A stretch of DNA of 64,000 nucleotides from Oceanobacter kriegii DSM 6294 (GCF_000422845.1 NZ_AUGV01000019.1:1-64000), one strand, 5' to 3'. Shown: positions 9,213 through 17,356, counted from the first letter of the stretch. Notes: generated by a model from the sequence alone, not told the origin. Numbers and translations: made by a program.

Positions 9213-9241
9213 TATCAGAAGCGTGATAATCAGTTCATGAA
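9213..9241. promoter_or_regulatory. Candidate LysR-type operator between gbuA and its regulator
   Basis: The divergent spacer holds an interrupted dyad TATCA-N6-TGATA (9213-9228) and a second small palindrome TTCATGAA (9234-9241). Interrupted dyads between a LysR gene and its divergent target are the usual LysR binding place. Binding is inferred; the LysR gene starts 40 bp downstream. Confidence 0.45.
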
Positions 9242-9280
9242 TTGCTGAACTTAAATTTTCCGGGCGGGAGGCATTTGATT

Positions 9281-10177
9281 TTGGAAAAAGGATTTAATAT
9301 CAGGCACTTACAGGTTTTTTCGGCGGTCGTTCGGCATCAAAGCTATTCCGGCGCCCAGCAGGAACTGAACCTGACGACCTCCGCCATCAGCAATTACATC
9401 AGCGAACTCGAAAGTCGCACCGGCTTTGTGCTGTGCCAGCGTGGCCGAGGGGGTTTTGCGTTAACCGAGAAAGGCCAGCAGTTTCTGCAACAAACCCGCC
9501 GAACCCTTGATGAACTGGAGGAACTGGAGCGTCAGACCGAGGCCTTGAAAGACGATATGGGCGGTACTTTTCGCATGGCGATTCTGGATGCCACCAGCTC
9601 GGAACCGGCCTTGTCGATGCCCTCGGTGATTGCCCAATTCCGGCAGCAATTCCCCGCGGTGCATTTGAATTTGCAAATTCGCAGCCCCTACGAACAAGTT
9701 CATGCCATTCTGAACAATCAACTGGATTTTGCCATTGGCAACTACCCAACCACGGTCAATAACGTCATTACCGACCCCTTGTACCGCGAACAGCACTGGC
9801 TGTTTTGCAGCAGCCAACACCCGCTGTACCAGCAATCGCACATTCAGCGCGAAGACATCATGAACGCCGGCATTGTGACCCGCAGCTACTGGAACGCCGC
9901 CGACCTGAAGAAACGTGGCTTTCTGTACAGCACCGCCACCGTCGAGAGCATGGAAGCACAACTGATGCTGATTCTGTCCGGGCAATACATTGGCTATTTG
10001 CCCGAGCACTACGTTAATCAATGGGCTCACTCCAACCAGCTGCGCTGCTTGCTGCCGAGTGAATTTGGCTATCAGGCGGAGTTTTCGATGTTGTACCGAC
10101 GTGGCCGCAGCCGCGAGCCCTTTATTCGCAGCATGCGCGAACTGCTGCAAAAGCAGACCGCCGCACAAATGAAATAA
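9281..10177 (+). CDS. LysR-family transcriptional regulator (GbuR-like role)
   Basis: The protein has 298 residues. An N-terminal winged helix-turn-helix (LQVFSAVVRHQSYSGAQQ, then TTSAISNYISELE) is followed by a periplasmic-binding-like effector domain from about residue 90 (GTFRMAILDATSSEPALS). The TTG at 9281 is the favoured start because GGGAGG lies nine bases upstream; no ATG is available. It is transcribed away from the gbuA-led operon, the standard arrangement for a LysR activator of catabolic genes. The inducer is probably the imported guanidino compound or a breakdown product, which is inference. A metallo-beta-lactamase-fold gene follows on the same strand. Confidence 0.85.
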   Translation: MEKGFNIRHLQVFSAVVRHQSYSGAQQELNLTTSAISNYISELESRTGFVLCQRGRGGFALTEKGQQFLQQTRRTLDELEELERQTEALKDDMGGTFRMAILDATSSEPALSMPSVIAQFRQQFPAVHLNLQIRSPYEQVHAILNNQLDFAIGNYPTTVNNVITDPLYREQHWLFCSSQHPLYQQSHIQREDIMNAGIVTRSYWNAADLKKRGFLYSTATVESMEAQLMLILSGQYIGYLPEHYVNQWAHSNQLRCLLPSEFGYQAEFSMLYRRGRSREPFIRSMRELLQKQTAAQMK

Positions 10178-10291
10178 CGCCTGGCCCTTTTTGTGCCCCT
10201 CTTTGGTCGGATTGAGACCCCTTTGCTAACGCGGTCTACTGGACCACATGACTCAGAAAAGACCAATTGCGCCAGGAAAGGACTTCCAGCC

Positions 10292-11275
10292 ATGAGCACT
10301 CGCAGCACACCGGAAACCGGCAAATACCCTTGCCCACACAACCACCCACACGGGGTCTGGCAGCTGGATGCCGACTATGTGACCGAGGGCGCGGCGTGTG
10401 TCTATCTGATAGAGCAGGGCGACCGGCTGGCCATTGTTGAAACCGGTACTGTTCACAGCGTGCCGCACCTGCTCGACCAGATTCAGGTACTGGGACTCAG
10501 CCCGGAACAGGTTGACTATGTGATCCCAACCCACGTGCATCTGGACCATGCCGCCGGTGCAGGTCATTTGATGGCCCACTGCCCCAACGCCCGACTGGTG
10601 ATTCACCCTCGCGGGCGTGTCCACATGGTCGACCCAGCCAAACTGGAAGCTGGTACCCGGGCGGTGTATGGCGATGACAAATACGAGGCGCTCTACGGCA
10701 GCCTGATCCCCGTCGACCCACAACGCATCATTGAAGCCCCCGACCAGTTCTGCATCGACTTCCATGGCCGAACCTTCACCTTTATCGATACCCCCGGCCA
10801 CGCCAACCACCACTTTTGCGTACACGACAGCGGCAGCAACAGCATTTTCAGCGGCGACACCTTTGGCATTTCCTATCCGGTATTCGACACCCCCGATGGC
10901 CGCAACCTGCTGTTCGCCTCCACCACCCCGGTACAGTTCAACCCGGAAGCCTTACTGCAAAGCCTCGACACACTGGCAGCACTGGAGGCCGACTTCGTTT
11001 ACCTGACTCACTATGGCCAGATTCAACCCAGCCCGGATAACCTGCGCCAGCTGCGTGATTCAATTCACGCCTTCGTCGCCATCAGCAACGCCTTTGAGCA
11101 AACCACCACAGGCCGTAAAGACAAGATTGCCGCAGGCCTGAAAACCTGGCTGTTGGAACAAGTGCAGCAGTACTTTCCACACGTCAGCCCCGCACAAGCC
11201 AGCCACTGGCTGGCGCAGGACATTGAATTAAACGCCCAGGGGCTGGATGTGTGGTTGAGCAGGCGGGCGAGGTAA
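10292..11275 (+). CDS. MBL-fold metallo-hydrolase
   Basis: This 327-residue metallo-beta-lactamase-fold protein has the binuclear metal motif HVHLDHAAG. Further ligand histidines and an aspartate are in DTPGHANHHF, IFSGDTFGI and LTHYGQ. It resembles large glyoxalase II-like or lactonase-like hydrolases with a C-terminal helical extension. The start at 10292 has AGGAAAGGA eleven bases upstream. It follows the LysR gene by 114 bp and may belong to the same regulon as the guanidino-compound operon, where a lactamase or thioesterase step would be plausible. The substrate is unknown. Confidence 0.78.
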   Translation: MSTRSTPETGKYPCPHNHPHGVWQLDADYVTEGAACVYLIEQGDRLAIVETGTVHSVPHLLDQIQVLGLSPEQVDYVIPTHVHLDHAAGAGHLMAHCPNARLVIHPRGRVHMVDPAKLEAGTRAVYGDDKYEALYGSLIPVDPQRIIEAPDQFCIDFHGRTFTFIDTPGHANHHFCVHDSGSNSIFSGDTFGISYPVFDTPDGRNLLFASTTPVQFNPEALLQSLDTLAALEADFVYLTHYGQIQPSPDNLRQLRDSIHAFVAISNAFEQTTTGRKDKIAAGLKTWLLEQVQQYFPHVSPAQASHWLAQDIELNAQGLDVWLSRRAR

Positions 11276-11295
11276 CCATAGCGCTTCGGCTGCTA

Positions 11296-11952
11296 TCACT
11301 TCTGCGTCAGCACCCACGCCGACGACCGTTGGCGCATGGCGTGCAGCCATTGGCCGGTGGCCGAATCGTCGCTGACCAGTTTGCCGTTACCGTCGAGGTC
11401 CGGTACTGAGGCGGCGTAGTCTATAAATGGGGTCAGGATGCTGTCGGCGTAGCTGTAATCAGCTGTCGCCAGGCCGCCTTGCTCCTTGCCCTGCTGGGCT
11501 TGCAGCTGCTGTTCAATAATCGCCAGAAATGCCCGAGCCTTGGGCAGGTTTTCCACTACCACATCCAATCGCGGTTTGCCGTTCTCCCCTTTCGGAAAAG
11601 CCAGCTCCAGCAGTAGCCCTTCCATCACTGCTCGACTGGCGTTACTGGCCACAGCGCCTGCCCACTGGTCGATCAAGGCTTGTTGTTGTGGCTCGGCATT
11701 GGCTTTGCCCGCGACGCCATTCAGGTAACGGCAGATAGAAGCCGTCTCGAACAGGTGGAAGTCACCGTCAAACAACACCGGCATTTGCCCAAAAGGGTTC
11801 AGCGCCAGATGCTGTGGCGATTTGAATTCAATTTTTTCACCAAACGGCGCCATGCTGCTTTCAAGCTCAATGCCCAGTTCGGCAGCGTACAAACGCACAG
11901 CGCGGACGTATGGGCTGAACGGGGCTCCGTAGAGTTTCAGTGAATCGGTCAT
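11296..11952 (-). CDS. Glutathione S-transferase-family protein
   Basis: This 218-residue protein has the normal length and two-domain form of cytosolic GSTs. The N-terminal thioredoxin-like part starts LKLYGAPFSPYVRAVRLYAAELGI, with Ser/Tyr candidates for activating glutathione. The glutathione-binding PVL element appears in NPFGQMPVLFDGD and ETASICRYL. A helical C-terminal domain follows. It is divergent from a TetR regulator with a near-ideal palindrome between the two, so expression is probably repressed by that TetR and relieved by a toxic ligand. The detoxified compound is unknown. Confidence 0.85.
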   Translation of the reverse strand: MTDSLKLYGAPFSPYVRAVRLYAAELGIELESSMAPFGEKIEFKSPQHLALNPFGQMPVLFDGDFHLFETASICRYLNGVAGKANAEPQQQALIDQWAGAVASNASRAVMEGLLLELAFPKGENGKPRLDVVVENLPKARAFLAIIEQQLQAQQGKEQGGLATADYSYADSILTPFIDYAASVPDLDGNGKLVSDDSATGQWLHAMRQRSSAWVLTQK

Positions 11953-11981
11953 AACGGCTCCTTGTGGATAACGTGAGGGAC

Positions 11982-12025
11982 TTGACGCACTTTAGATGCC
12001 ACCACAATATGTTCAATAACATATT
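11982..12025. promoter_or_regulatory. TetR-type operator and tetR promoter
   Basis: A perfect 8-4-8 palindrome AATATGTT-CAAT-AACATATT occupies 12006-12025, between the divergent GST and TetR genes. Plus-strand TTGACG at 11982-11987 makes a good -35 box, and the weak -10 about 17 bases further on (CAATAT) overlaps the left arm. A repressor bound here would block the promoter. This is the usual autoregulatory layout for TetR proteins. Confidence 0.7.
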
Positions 12026-12043
12026 TTGAGAGTGAGCAGGGTC

Positions 12044-12682
12044 ATGGCCTGGAGCAAGGATCACAAACAGCAAAGCCGCAGCAGAATCATCAGCGCCGCA
12101 GCGCGGCTGTTTACGCAGCAGGGGTTTGATGGTGTAAACATCGATCAGGTGATGGCCGAAGCCGGTATGACCCGGGGGGCGTTTTACAGTCACTTCAAGT
12201 CGAAGTCTGATCTTTACTGCGAAGCCATGAAACACGCCGCCCGCAGCCGTTTTCAAATGGCGCTGGAATGCCCGCTTGCTGCCGACGACACATCCCCCGA
12301 CAACCCGCAGTCCAACAACCCACAGCCCAGCAACCCTCAACCCAGACTTAATGTCGGCAAGCTGATTCGTGGTTACTTGTCCGATATGCACCTGAATACC
12401 ACCGACAGTGGCTGCCCGCTGGCGTTTCTGGTCACCGATGTGGCACAGCAGGATGACGCCATTCGTAACACCTACACGCGCTTGTTCAGAGGCATGGCAG
12501 AGGAATTGGCTGCAGTCAGCCAGGCCGAGCGTGATCAGATATTGCGAAACATGGTGATGATGATTGGCGGTGTGGCCATTGCCCGGGCATTGGCCGATGA
12601 AGCGTTACAGCAGGAGGTATTGAGCGCTGTTCGAACGGGTCTGGGCGGGCATAAAAAAACCGCTGTGGGGGCAGCGGTTTAA
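12044..12682 (+). CDS. TetR/AcrR-family transcriptional repressor
   Basis: The protein has 212 residues. The N-terminal helix-turn-helix is clear: RIISAAARLFTQQGFDGVNI, then MAEAGMTRGAFYSHFKSKSD. The C-terminal ligand-binding domain contains a Pro/Asn/Gln-rich low-complexity insertion around residues 84-105 (DNPQSNNPQPSNPQP). The start at 12044 has AGGG five bases upstream; a longer TTG-started frame would overlap the operator. It is divergent from the GST-family gene and probably represses it and itself. Its last codons double as the stem-loop terminator of the convergent ahpF gene. Confidence 0.87.
   Translation: MAWSKDHKQQSRSRIISAAARLFTQQGFDGVNIDQVMAEAGMTRGAFYSHFKSKSDLYCEAMKHAARSRFQMALECPLAADDTSPDNPQSNNPQPSNPQPRLNVGKLIRGYLSDMHLNTTDSGCPLAFLVTDVAQQDDAIRNTYTRLFRGMAEELAAVSQAERDQILRNMVMMIGGVAIARALADEALQQEVLSAVRTGLGGHKKTAVGAAV
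12653..12680 (-). terminator. Rho-independent terminator of ahpF inside the tetR 3' end
   Basis: On the minus strand AAACCGCTG and CAGCGGTTT form a nine-pair stem with a six-base loop, followed by seven T. It lies 125 bp after the ahpF stop codon, yet its bases also encode the last residues and part of the stop codon of the convergent TetR gene. Confidence 0.85.
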
Positions 12683-12804
12683 AGGGATAAGCCGGAAAGA
12701 TCCAGCCTTTGACTACCGCAGTAGCCAGCCACTGCCAAAGGATGGAAATCTTCGGCAGTCACTTTGTTGGCCTGCCTGTTGGCAAGCCGAATCGGGGGCC
12801 TGAA

Positions 12805-14367
12805 TCAGTTACGAATCAGGTAATCGAACGCACCCAGTGCAGCGGTCGCACCAGCACCCATCGAGATGATGATCTGCTTGAACGGTACGGTGGTCACGTC
12901 ACCGGCAGCAAATACGCCGTCCATACTGGTCTGGCCTTTGGAGTCGATCACAATCTCACCACGGTTGGTCAGTTCCAGCGTGTTCTGCAGGAATTCGCTG
13001 TTCGGTACCAGACCGATCTGAACGAAGATGCCAGCAACGTCGAGGTCGTGCATTTCGTCAGTCAGGCGATCCTTGTACTTCAGACCCGTCGCCTTGCTGC
13101 CATCACCAACCACTTCAGTGGTCATGGCGTTCTTGATGATGGTGACGTTAGGCAGGGATTCTGCTTTCTTCACCAACACGGCATCGGCACGCAGGGTGTC
13201 GCCGAATTCCAGTACGGTCACGTGTTCGACGATACCAGCCAGGTCGATGGCCGCTTCAATACCGGAGTTACCACCACCAATGACCGCGGTTGGCTTGCCT
13301 TTGAACAGCGGGCCGTCGCAGTGTGGGCAGAAAGCAACACCCTTGGTCTTGTACTGGTCTTCACCCGGAACGTTCATTTCTCTCCAACGTGCACCGGTGG
13401 CCAGAATCACGGCTTTGGTGGTCAGAACCGCGCCATTTTCCAGCTCAACTTCTTTCAGCTTCTTGCCGTCGACTTCGATTTCGCGAATCTCTTTGGCGCG
13501 CTGGTTGGTCATCACGTCGATGTCGTAGTCTTTAACGTGTTCTTCCAGACCGGCAACCAGCTTTGGACCCTCGGTGGCTTTGACAGAAATAAAGTTCTCA
13601 ATCGCCAGTGTATCCATCACCTGACCGCCGAAGCGTTCAGCAACGATACCGGTGCGAATGCCCTTACGTGCGGTGTAAATCGCCGCAGAAGCACCGGCAG
13701 GACCACCACCGACAACCAGTACGTCGAACTGTTCCTTAGCAGAGATTTCAGCGGCTTTCTTGGCTTCCGCATCGTCGTCAACCTTGTTGACGATCTCTTC
13801 CAAGGTCATACGGCCGTTACCGAATGGTTCGCCGTTCAGCATCAGCGTTGGTACCGCCATGATGCCGACTTCTTCCACTTCTTTCGGGAACACACCGCCG
13901 TCAATCATGGTGGCCTGAACATTCGGGTTCAGTACCGCCATCAGGTTGATGGCCTGAACCACGTCCGGACAGTTGTGACAGGACAGCGATACGTAAACTT
14001 CGAAGTTCAGCGCCTTGGTCAGGCCTTTCACTTGCTCCAGCAGCTCTGGGGCTGCCTTGCTTGGGTGACCACCGGCTTGCAGCAGTGCCAGCACCAGCGA
14101 GGTGAACTCATGGCCCATTGGTACGCCAGCGAAGGTAACACGGGCGGCTTCGCCTTCCGGGCCAACCGTCATACGTGGAGTACGACCGCTGTCGCCAGAA
14201 ACGATCTTCAGGGACACCTTGGCAGACAAACCGGCAATGTCGTTACCCAGGCTTTCCAGCTCGGCGGATTTGTCATTACCTTCTTTGGTGAAAACAGTCA
14301 CTTCAATCGGACGCTGGATGTTCTGCAGGTAAGTGCCCAATTGTTGCTTCATTGCTGTATCAAGCAT
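12805..14367 (-). CDS. ahpF: Alkyl hydroperoxide reductase subunit F
   Basis: This 520-residue flavoprotein disulfide reductase passes electrons from NADH to AhpC; the length matches E. coli AhpF (521). It has an N-terminal tandem thioredoxin-fold domain with the CHNC redox pair in [10 protein letters not shown], an FAD-binding motif ([19 protein letters not shown]), the catalytic CPHC in [15 protein letters not shown] and an NAD motif [12 protein letters not shown]. The ATG at 14367 is preceded by GGGAG. AhpC is encoded 770 bp upstream on the same strand. The long spacer, a separate OxyR-like site and a good -10 box suggest that ahpF has its own peroxide-induced promoter. Confidence 0.96.
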   Translation of the reverse strand: MLDTAMKQQLGTYLQNIQRPIEVTVFTKEGNDKSAELESLGNDIAGLSAKVSLKIVSGDSGRTPRMTVGPEGEAARVTFAGVPMGHEFTSLVLALLQAGGHPSKAAPELLEQVKGLTKALNFEVYVSLSCHNCPDVVQAINLMAVLNPNVQATMIDGGVFPKEVEEVGIMAVPTLMLNGEPFGNGRMTLEEIVNKVDDDAEAKKAAEISAKEQFDVLVVGGGPAGASAAIYTARKGIRTGIVAERFGGQVMDTLAIENFISVKATEGPKLVAGLEEHVKDYDIDVMTNQRAKEIREIEVDGKKLKEVELENGAVLTTKAVILATGARWREMNVPGEDQYKTKGVAFCPHCDGPLFKGKPTAVIGGGNSGIEAAIDLAGIVEHVTVLEFGDTLRADAVLVKKAESLPNVTIIKNAMTTEVVGDGSKATGLKYKDRLTDEMHDLDVAGIFVQIGLVPNSEFLQNTLELTNRGEIVIDSKGQTSMDGVFAAGDVTTVPFKQIIISMGAGATAALGAFDYLIRN

Positions 14368-14467
14368 GATGAACTCCCAAATTCGTTAGTTTCACTCGTA
14401 TCGCCATCGCTGGCAGTGACAAGCGCTTTTGTTCAGATGATGTAAATATATTAGCGCCGCCTTTCTG

Positions 14468-14537
14468 ATTATATAAATCAATCTTTCCTAAGGCCCTGAT
14501 AGCTATCAGCTAAAAACTTCTAATAGAAGAAAGCTAT
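14468..14537 (-). promoter_or_regulatory. OxyR-activated promoter of ahpF (predicted)
   Basis: Two 15-base boxes fit the OxyR pattern ATAG-N7-CTAT: ATAGCTATCAGCTAA (14499-14513, one mismatch in the outer bases) and ATAGAAGAAAGCTAT (14523-14537, outer bases perfect). They are nine bases apart, against seven in the E. coli consensus. On the minus strand a perfect TATAAT lies at 14473-14468. The position 17 bases upstream (GGGCCT) is a poor -35 immediately next to the boxes. A good -10, a bad -35 and an adjoining OxyR site are what an OxyR-activated promoter looks like. Confidence 0.7.
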
Positions 14538-15138
14538 AAAAATGTCCGCTAACCATCGTGATATCTGCGCTTTACTGGCCTTGCTCTGACCTACGGAGCA
14601 CCGCCACTGGCGCTTGCCACAAACAAAAACAGCCATATCCGAAGATACAGCTGTTGTATTGACTGCAGGGATTTCGGAGCCCCCTGAAGCTGCCTGGTTG
14701 CATTTCCGACACCTGTCTGGAAACCGCAACCTGTTTGGGCGGCCCCGCCACCGATGCATTCGGAGTGACGGTGAATAACATCGGGGCAGAACCATAAAAA
14801 TCGGTTGTTTGCTTCTGATAACAACAGCCTGGAGGCTGGATAAGAAGCAGGCGGACCCAATAGATCCGCCTTCAAGCTGGTGCCAAACCAAAAGCGTTGG
14901 CACCGCTGGCTTGTGGGCAGGGCCCACACTACTCGCGTAAGGTTTCTCACTAAAGCGAAGCGCTAACGCAAGTAGCTTTCAGCAGGTCACCTCATCAAAC
15001 ACCGAAGCGACCAGTCTGACACGGCAGGTGAGATGGAGAACAAGGCGCTTTGACGCGAGGACTCAAGACATACCGCACTGGTAGGCGCAGAGCCGAGCGT
15101 CAAAGCAACACCGTTATCCGCTCACATGTGAAGTCAGA
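14538..15138. other. Non-coding spacer between ahpC and ahpF, rich in hairpins
   Basis: No convincing gene lies in these 600 bp. Four stem-loops follow one another: CAGCCT/AGGCTG (14825-14838), GGCGGA/TCCGCC (14850-14870), GGTGCCAA/TTGGCACC (14879-14904) and TGTGGGC/GCCCACA (14912-14928). A ten-base perfect inverted repeat GCTTTGACGC/GCGTCAAAGC (15047-15056 and 15097-15106) encloses 40 bp. None has a T-tract that would make it a standard terminator. The function is unknown; transcript processing between ahpC and ahpF, or a degenerate mobile repeat, are possible. Confidence 0.6.
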
Positions 15139-15696
15139 TTAGATTTTGCCAACCAGATCCAGAGAAGGAGCCAGAGTCGCTTCACCTTCTTTCCACTTGG
15201 CTGGGCAAACTTCACCTGGGTGAGAAGCAACGTACTGAGCGGCTTTCACCTTACGCAGCAGGTCCTCTGCGTCACGGCCGATGCCTTCAGCAGTGATTTC
15301 CATCGCCTGGATAACACCTTCTGGATCGATCAGGAAGGTAGCGCGGTCTGCCAGGCCAACGCCTTCACGCATTACGCCGAAGTTGTTGGTGATAGTGCCA
15401 GTCTGGTCGCCAACCATGTAGTAGTTGATCTTGCCGATGGCTTCGGAAGTGTCGTGCCATGCTTTGTGACAGAAATGGGTGTCGGTAGATACAGAGAATA
15501 CTTCTACGCCCATTTTCTGCAGTTCTTCGTACTTGTCAGCCAGATCTTCCAGTTCGGTTGGGCACACGAAAGTGAAGTCAGCTGGGTAGAAGAAGAATAC
15601 GGCCCACTTGCCTTTAACGTCGGCTTCGGTGATGTCTACGAATTCACCGTTTTTGAAAGCGGTAGCTGCAAATGGCTTGATTTCAGTGTTGATCAT
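15139..15696 (-). CDS. ahpC: Alkyl hydroperoxide reductase subunit C (typical 2-Cys peroxiredoxin)
   Basis: This 185-residue peroxiredoxin reduces hydrogen peroxide and organic hydroperoxides with electrons from AhpF. The peroxidatic Cys is in [13 protein letters not shown] and the resolving Cys in [13 protein letters not shown]. The C-terminal part with the YF-type helix (PSLDLVGKI) is the over-oxidation-sensitive region. The start at 15696 has GGAG nine bases upstream and gives the normal family length. Upstream, a TATAGA -10 box and CTAT half-sites suggest OxyR control. It stands alone rather than directly joined to ahpF. Confidence 0.96.
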   Translation of the reverse strand: MINTEIKPFAATAFKNGEFVDITEADVKGKWAVFFFYPADFTFVCPTELEDLADKYEELQKMGVEVFSVSTDTHFCHKAWHDTSEAIGKINYYMVGDQTGTITNNFGVMREGVGLADRATFLIDPEGVIQAMEITAEGIGRDAEDLLRKVKAAQYVASHPGEVCPAKWKEGEATLAPSLDLVGKI

Positions 15697-15994
15697 TGTC
15701 GTTCTCCAAATCGTTTGGATCATGGGTTAGGAAACAGGATCTATAGTGCACCCGATCAAGCAATAGCGAAAATTGATGTTTTCAAACACCATGATAGGTT
15801 TGCCTGATCAGCCGATTCCATCGGGCTGTAACCGAACATCAGCATTGCACGGTGGCTGCCACTGAGTCACGGGCATCGCCACAGCACATCGCTTCGGCAA
15901 CCATCATACGCCGACAGTTCCGCCATTCTGTGTGACAAATTGGTGGCGAAATGTCAGCGAATACAGCCGCTGTTATGAGCTTACTCAGAGGCTG
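15697..15994 (-). promoter_or_regulatory. ahpC upstream region with weak OxyR-like site
   Basis: On the minus strand TATAGA (15745-15740) is a plausible -10 box. A CTAT half-site (15763-15766) falls where the -35 should be, with another CTAT at 15794-15797. This repeats the layout seen before ahpF, but the full OxyR pattern is only partly matched. Nothing else was recognised in the rest of this stretch. Confidence 0.4.
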
Positions 15995-16087
15995 GGGACC
16001 CTCTGAATAACTCGGTGCCCGCTCTGGATGACAGGGCGAAGCAGGAAGCCAGAGCCGAGAGCTGTGCAGAGTTATTCAGCGGGTCCC
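15995..16087. mobile_element. Short inverted-repeat element (MITE-like), copy A
   Basis: This 93-bp unit is bounded by 19-base inverted repeats GGGACCCTCTGAATAACTC (15995-16013) and its complement (16069-16087), with one mismatch. The inner part, including CGGTGCCCGCTCTGGATGAC, recurs in a longer relative at 60409-60685. It has no coding capacity and no clear target duplication. The right repeat supplies the last three codons and the stop of the StpA-like gene. Confidence 0.65.
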
Positions 16088-17356
16088 AAGATAATGATTG
16101 AAGAACTGGGTGTACTGACGGTAACCGTCGGCGGCCACCCAGTTCACCCGCAAGGGGTCGTGTTGGTCGGACAGGCCGGAGACCCCCTGCCAGAAGTTGC
16201 TGTCCTGCGGGCCGTATTGTTGCAGGCTGGCGGCATCCACAGAGGGTCGCATCACTTCGCCACCGCTGCTGTCCACCAGCAGCACCACGTTGTCGGATTC
16301 AAACGCCAGCCCGAGGTCTTGCACCAGCGTCAGAAAGCCGCGGTCGCTGCCCCCGCGAAGGGTTTGCTCGACGCCTTCGGTTTCAATGGTCGATGAGGTA
16401 ATGGTGTCGCCAACGCCGATGATTCTGGGCATCAAGTCGGGATCGAAGCGGGCTCTGGCGAGGGTCACCAGATCATCGTGGGAGGCTGGCGCGTTGCGGG
16501 CGCTGAAATCCTCACCCAGCGGGTAGTCGCCGGTCTTGCGGAAGTAATAGTCGTTCAGTAATGCCATCACCCCGGCTTCCTTGACCGCACCCCGCAGCAT
16601 GAACTGAAAATCGGTGGTGCCCCAATGATTGCCGCTGGCGGGTTTGATGCGCTCCACTCCGGTTGACGGGTCACGTCCCAGGTTGGGGGCGTAATGCACG
16701 AAGAAGGAATCCTCCATGCCCTGATCACGGGCTTCCTGAAGCAGCTGGTTCATAAAGCGCTGAATATCGGCCTGCAACTGGCTCACCGCCGAGACACTGC
16801 CCAATACCGCGCACAGCAGGTTGGCGTTAATGGTGGGCGACACCCGGTTATCCAGCACCACGGTTTCAGCCAGCAACTGAATGTTTTCCTTGGCCAGGTT
16901 GTATGGCGGATTGCCCAGCAGGTTGATCAGGAAGTAGCGTGCCTTCACCGGCACCTGGAACAGGAACGCCAGTTCTTGCGATTGAACCCCCGGGTGGCTG
17001 ACCTTGCCAAACCGGCTTTGCCACTGCACCCCACCGGCCGCCAGCCCAGGCAGATACAAGCCTTCGTGCTTGGCCAAATCGCGGCCACAGGTGCGATCAA
17101 TAATAGGGTTTACGCCACGTTTTCCCACGTGCTCGCCATTGGTCAGCACGTAGAAGCGGCCGTCCAGCTTTTGCACCGCCCGCACGTAGTCCGGCGCAAT
17201 GGTGCGGCTGAGTGGATCGTTCACCAGCCCCATGCAGACACCATCGAGATCCTGAATCACCAGAAAGTCCTGCTGTTGCCGCAACTGCTCACCCAGCAGG
17301 TTCAGGCGGGTATTCCAGCAATGGGATGACAAGGGAATGGACGATGACTCTGGCAT
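16076..17356 (-). CDS. Glucosylglycerol 3-phosphatase-like protein (StpA family)
   Basis: This 426-residue protein resembles StpA, the cyanobacterial salt-tolerance phosphatase that removes phosphate from glucosylglycerol 3-phosphate to give the osmolyte glucosylglycerol. The HAD-like nucleophile motif is QDLDGVCMGLVND (Asp36, Asp38), followed by FYVLTNGEHVGKRGV; later motifs include IIGVGDTITSS and GGSDRGFLTLV. The start at 17356 has GGAGG four bases upstream. No glucosylglycerol-phosphate synthase is visible in this window. The final Gly-Thr-Arg and the stop are encoded by an inserted inverted-repeat element, so the C-terminus may be altered. The family call is from motif memory, not a search. 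Confidence 0.65.
   Translation of the reverse strand: MPESSSIPLSSHCWNTRLNLLGEQLRQQQDFLVIQDLDGVCMGLVNDPLSRTIAPDYVRAVQKLDGRFYVLTNGEHVGKRGVNPIIDRTCGRDLAKHEGLYLPGLAAGGVQWQSRFGKVSHPGVQSQELAFLFQVPVKARYFLINLLGNPPYNLAKENIQLLAETVVLDNRVSPTINANLLCAVLGSVSAVSQLQADIQRFMNQLLQEARDQGMEDSFFVHYAPNLGRDPSTGVERIKPASGNHWGTTDFQFMLRGAVKEAGVMALLNDYYFRKTGDYPLGEDFSARNAPASHDDLVTLARARFDPDLMPRIIGVGDTITSSTIETEGVEQTLRGGSDRGFLTLVQDLGLAFESDNVVLLVDSSGGEVMRPSVDAASLQQYGPQDSNFWQGVSGLSDQHDPLRVNWVAADGYRQYTQFFNHYLGTR

Noticed and set aside
12709-14445. A 578-codon open frame opposite ahpF
   Set aside because: It is fully antisense to a clear ahpF gene, rich in His/Gln/Arg as expected of reverse-strand reading in GC-rich coding DNA, and has no recognised motif.
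14520-14927. Short open frames in the ahpC-ahpF spacer
   Set aside because: They run through successive hairpins, have no ribosome site and show no protein-like pattern.
15047-15106. Integron attC site
   Set aside because: The ten-base inverted repeat lacks the GTTRRRY/RYYYAAC core pair and there is no integrase gene.
15697-15994. Strong OxyR site before ahpC
   Set aside because: Only isolated CTAT half-sites match; kept as a weak feature rather than a firm operator.
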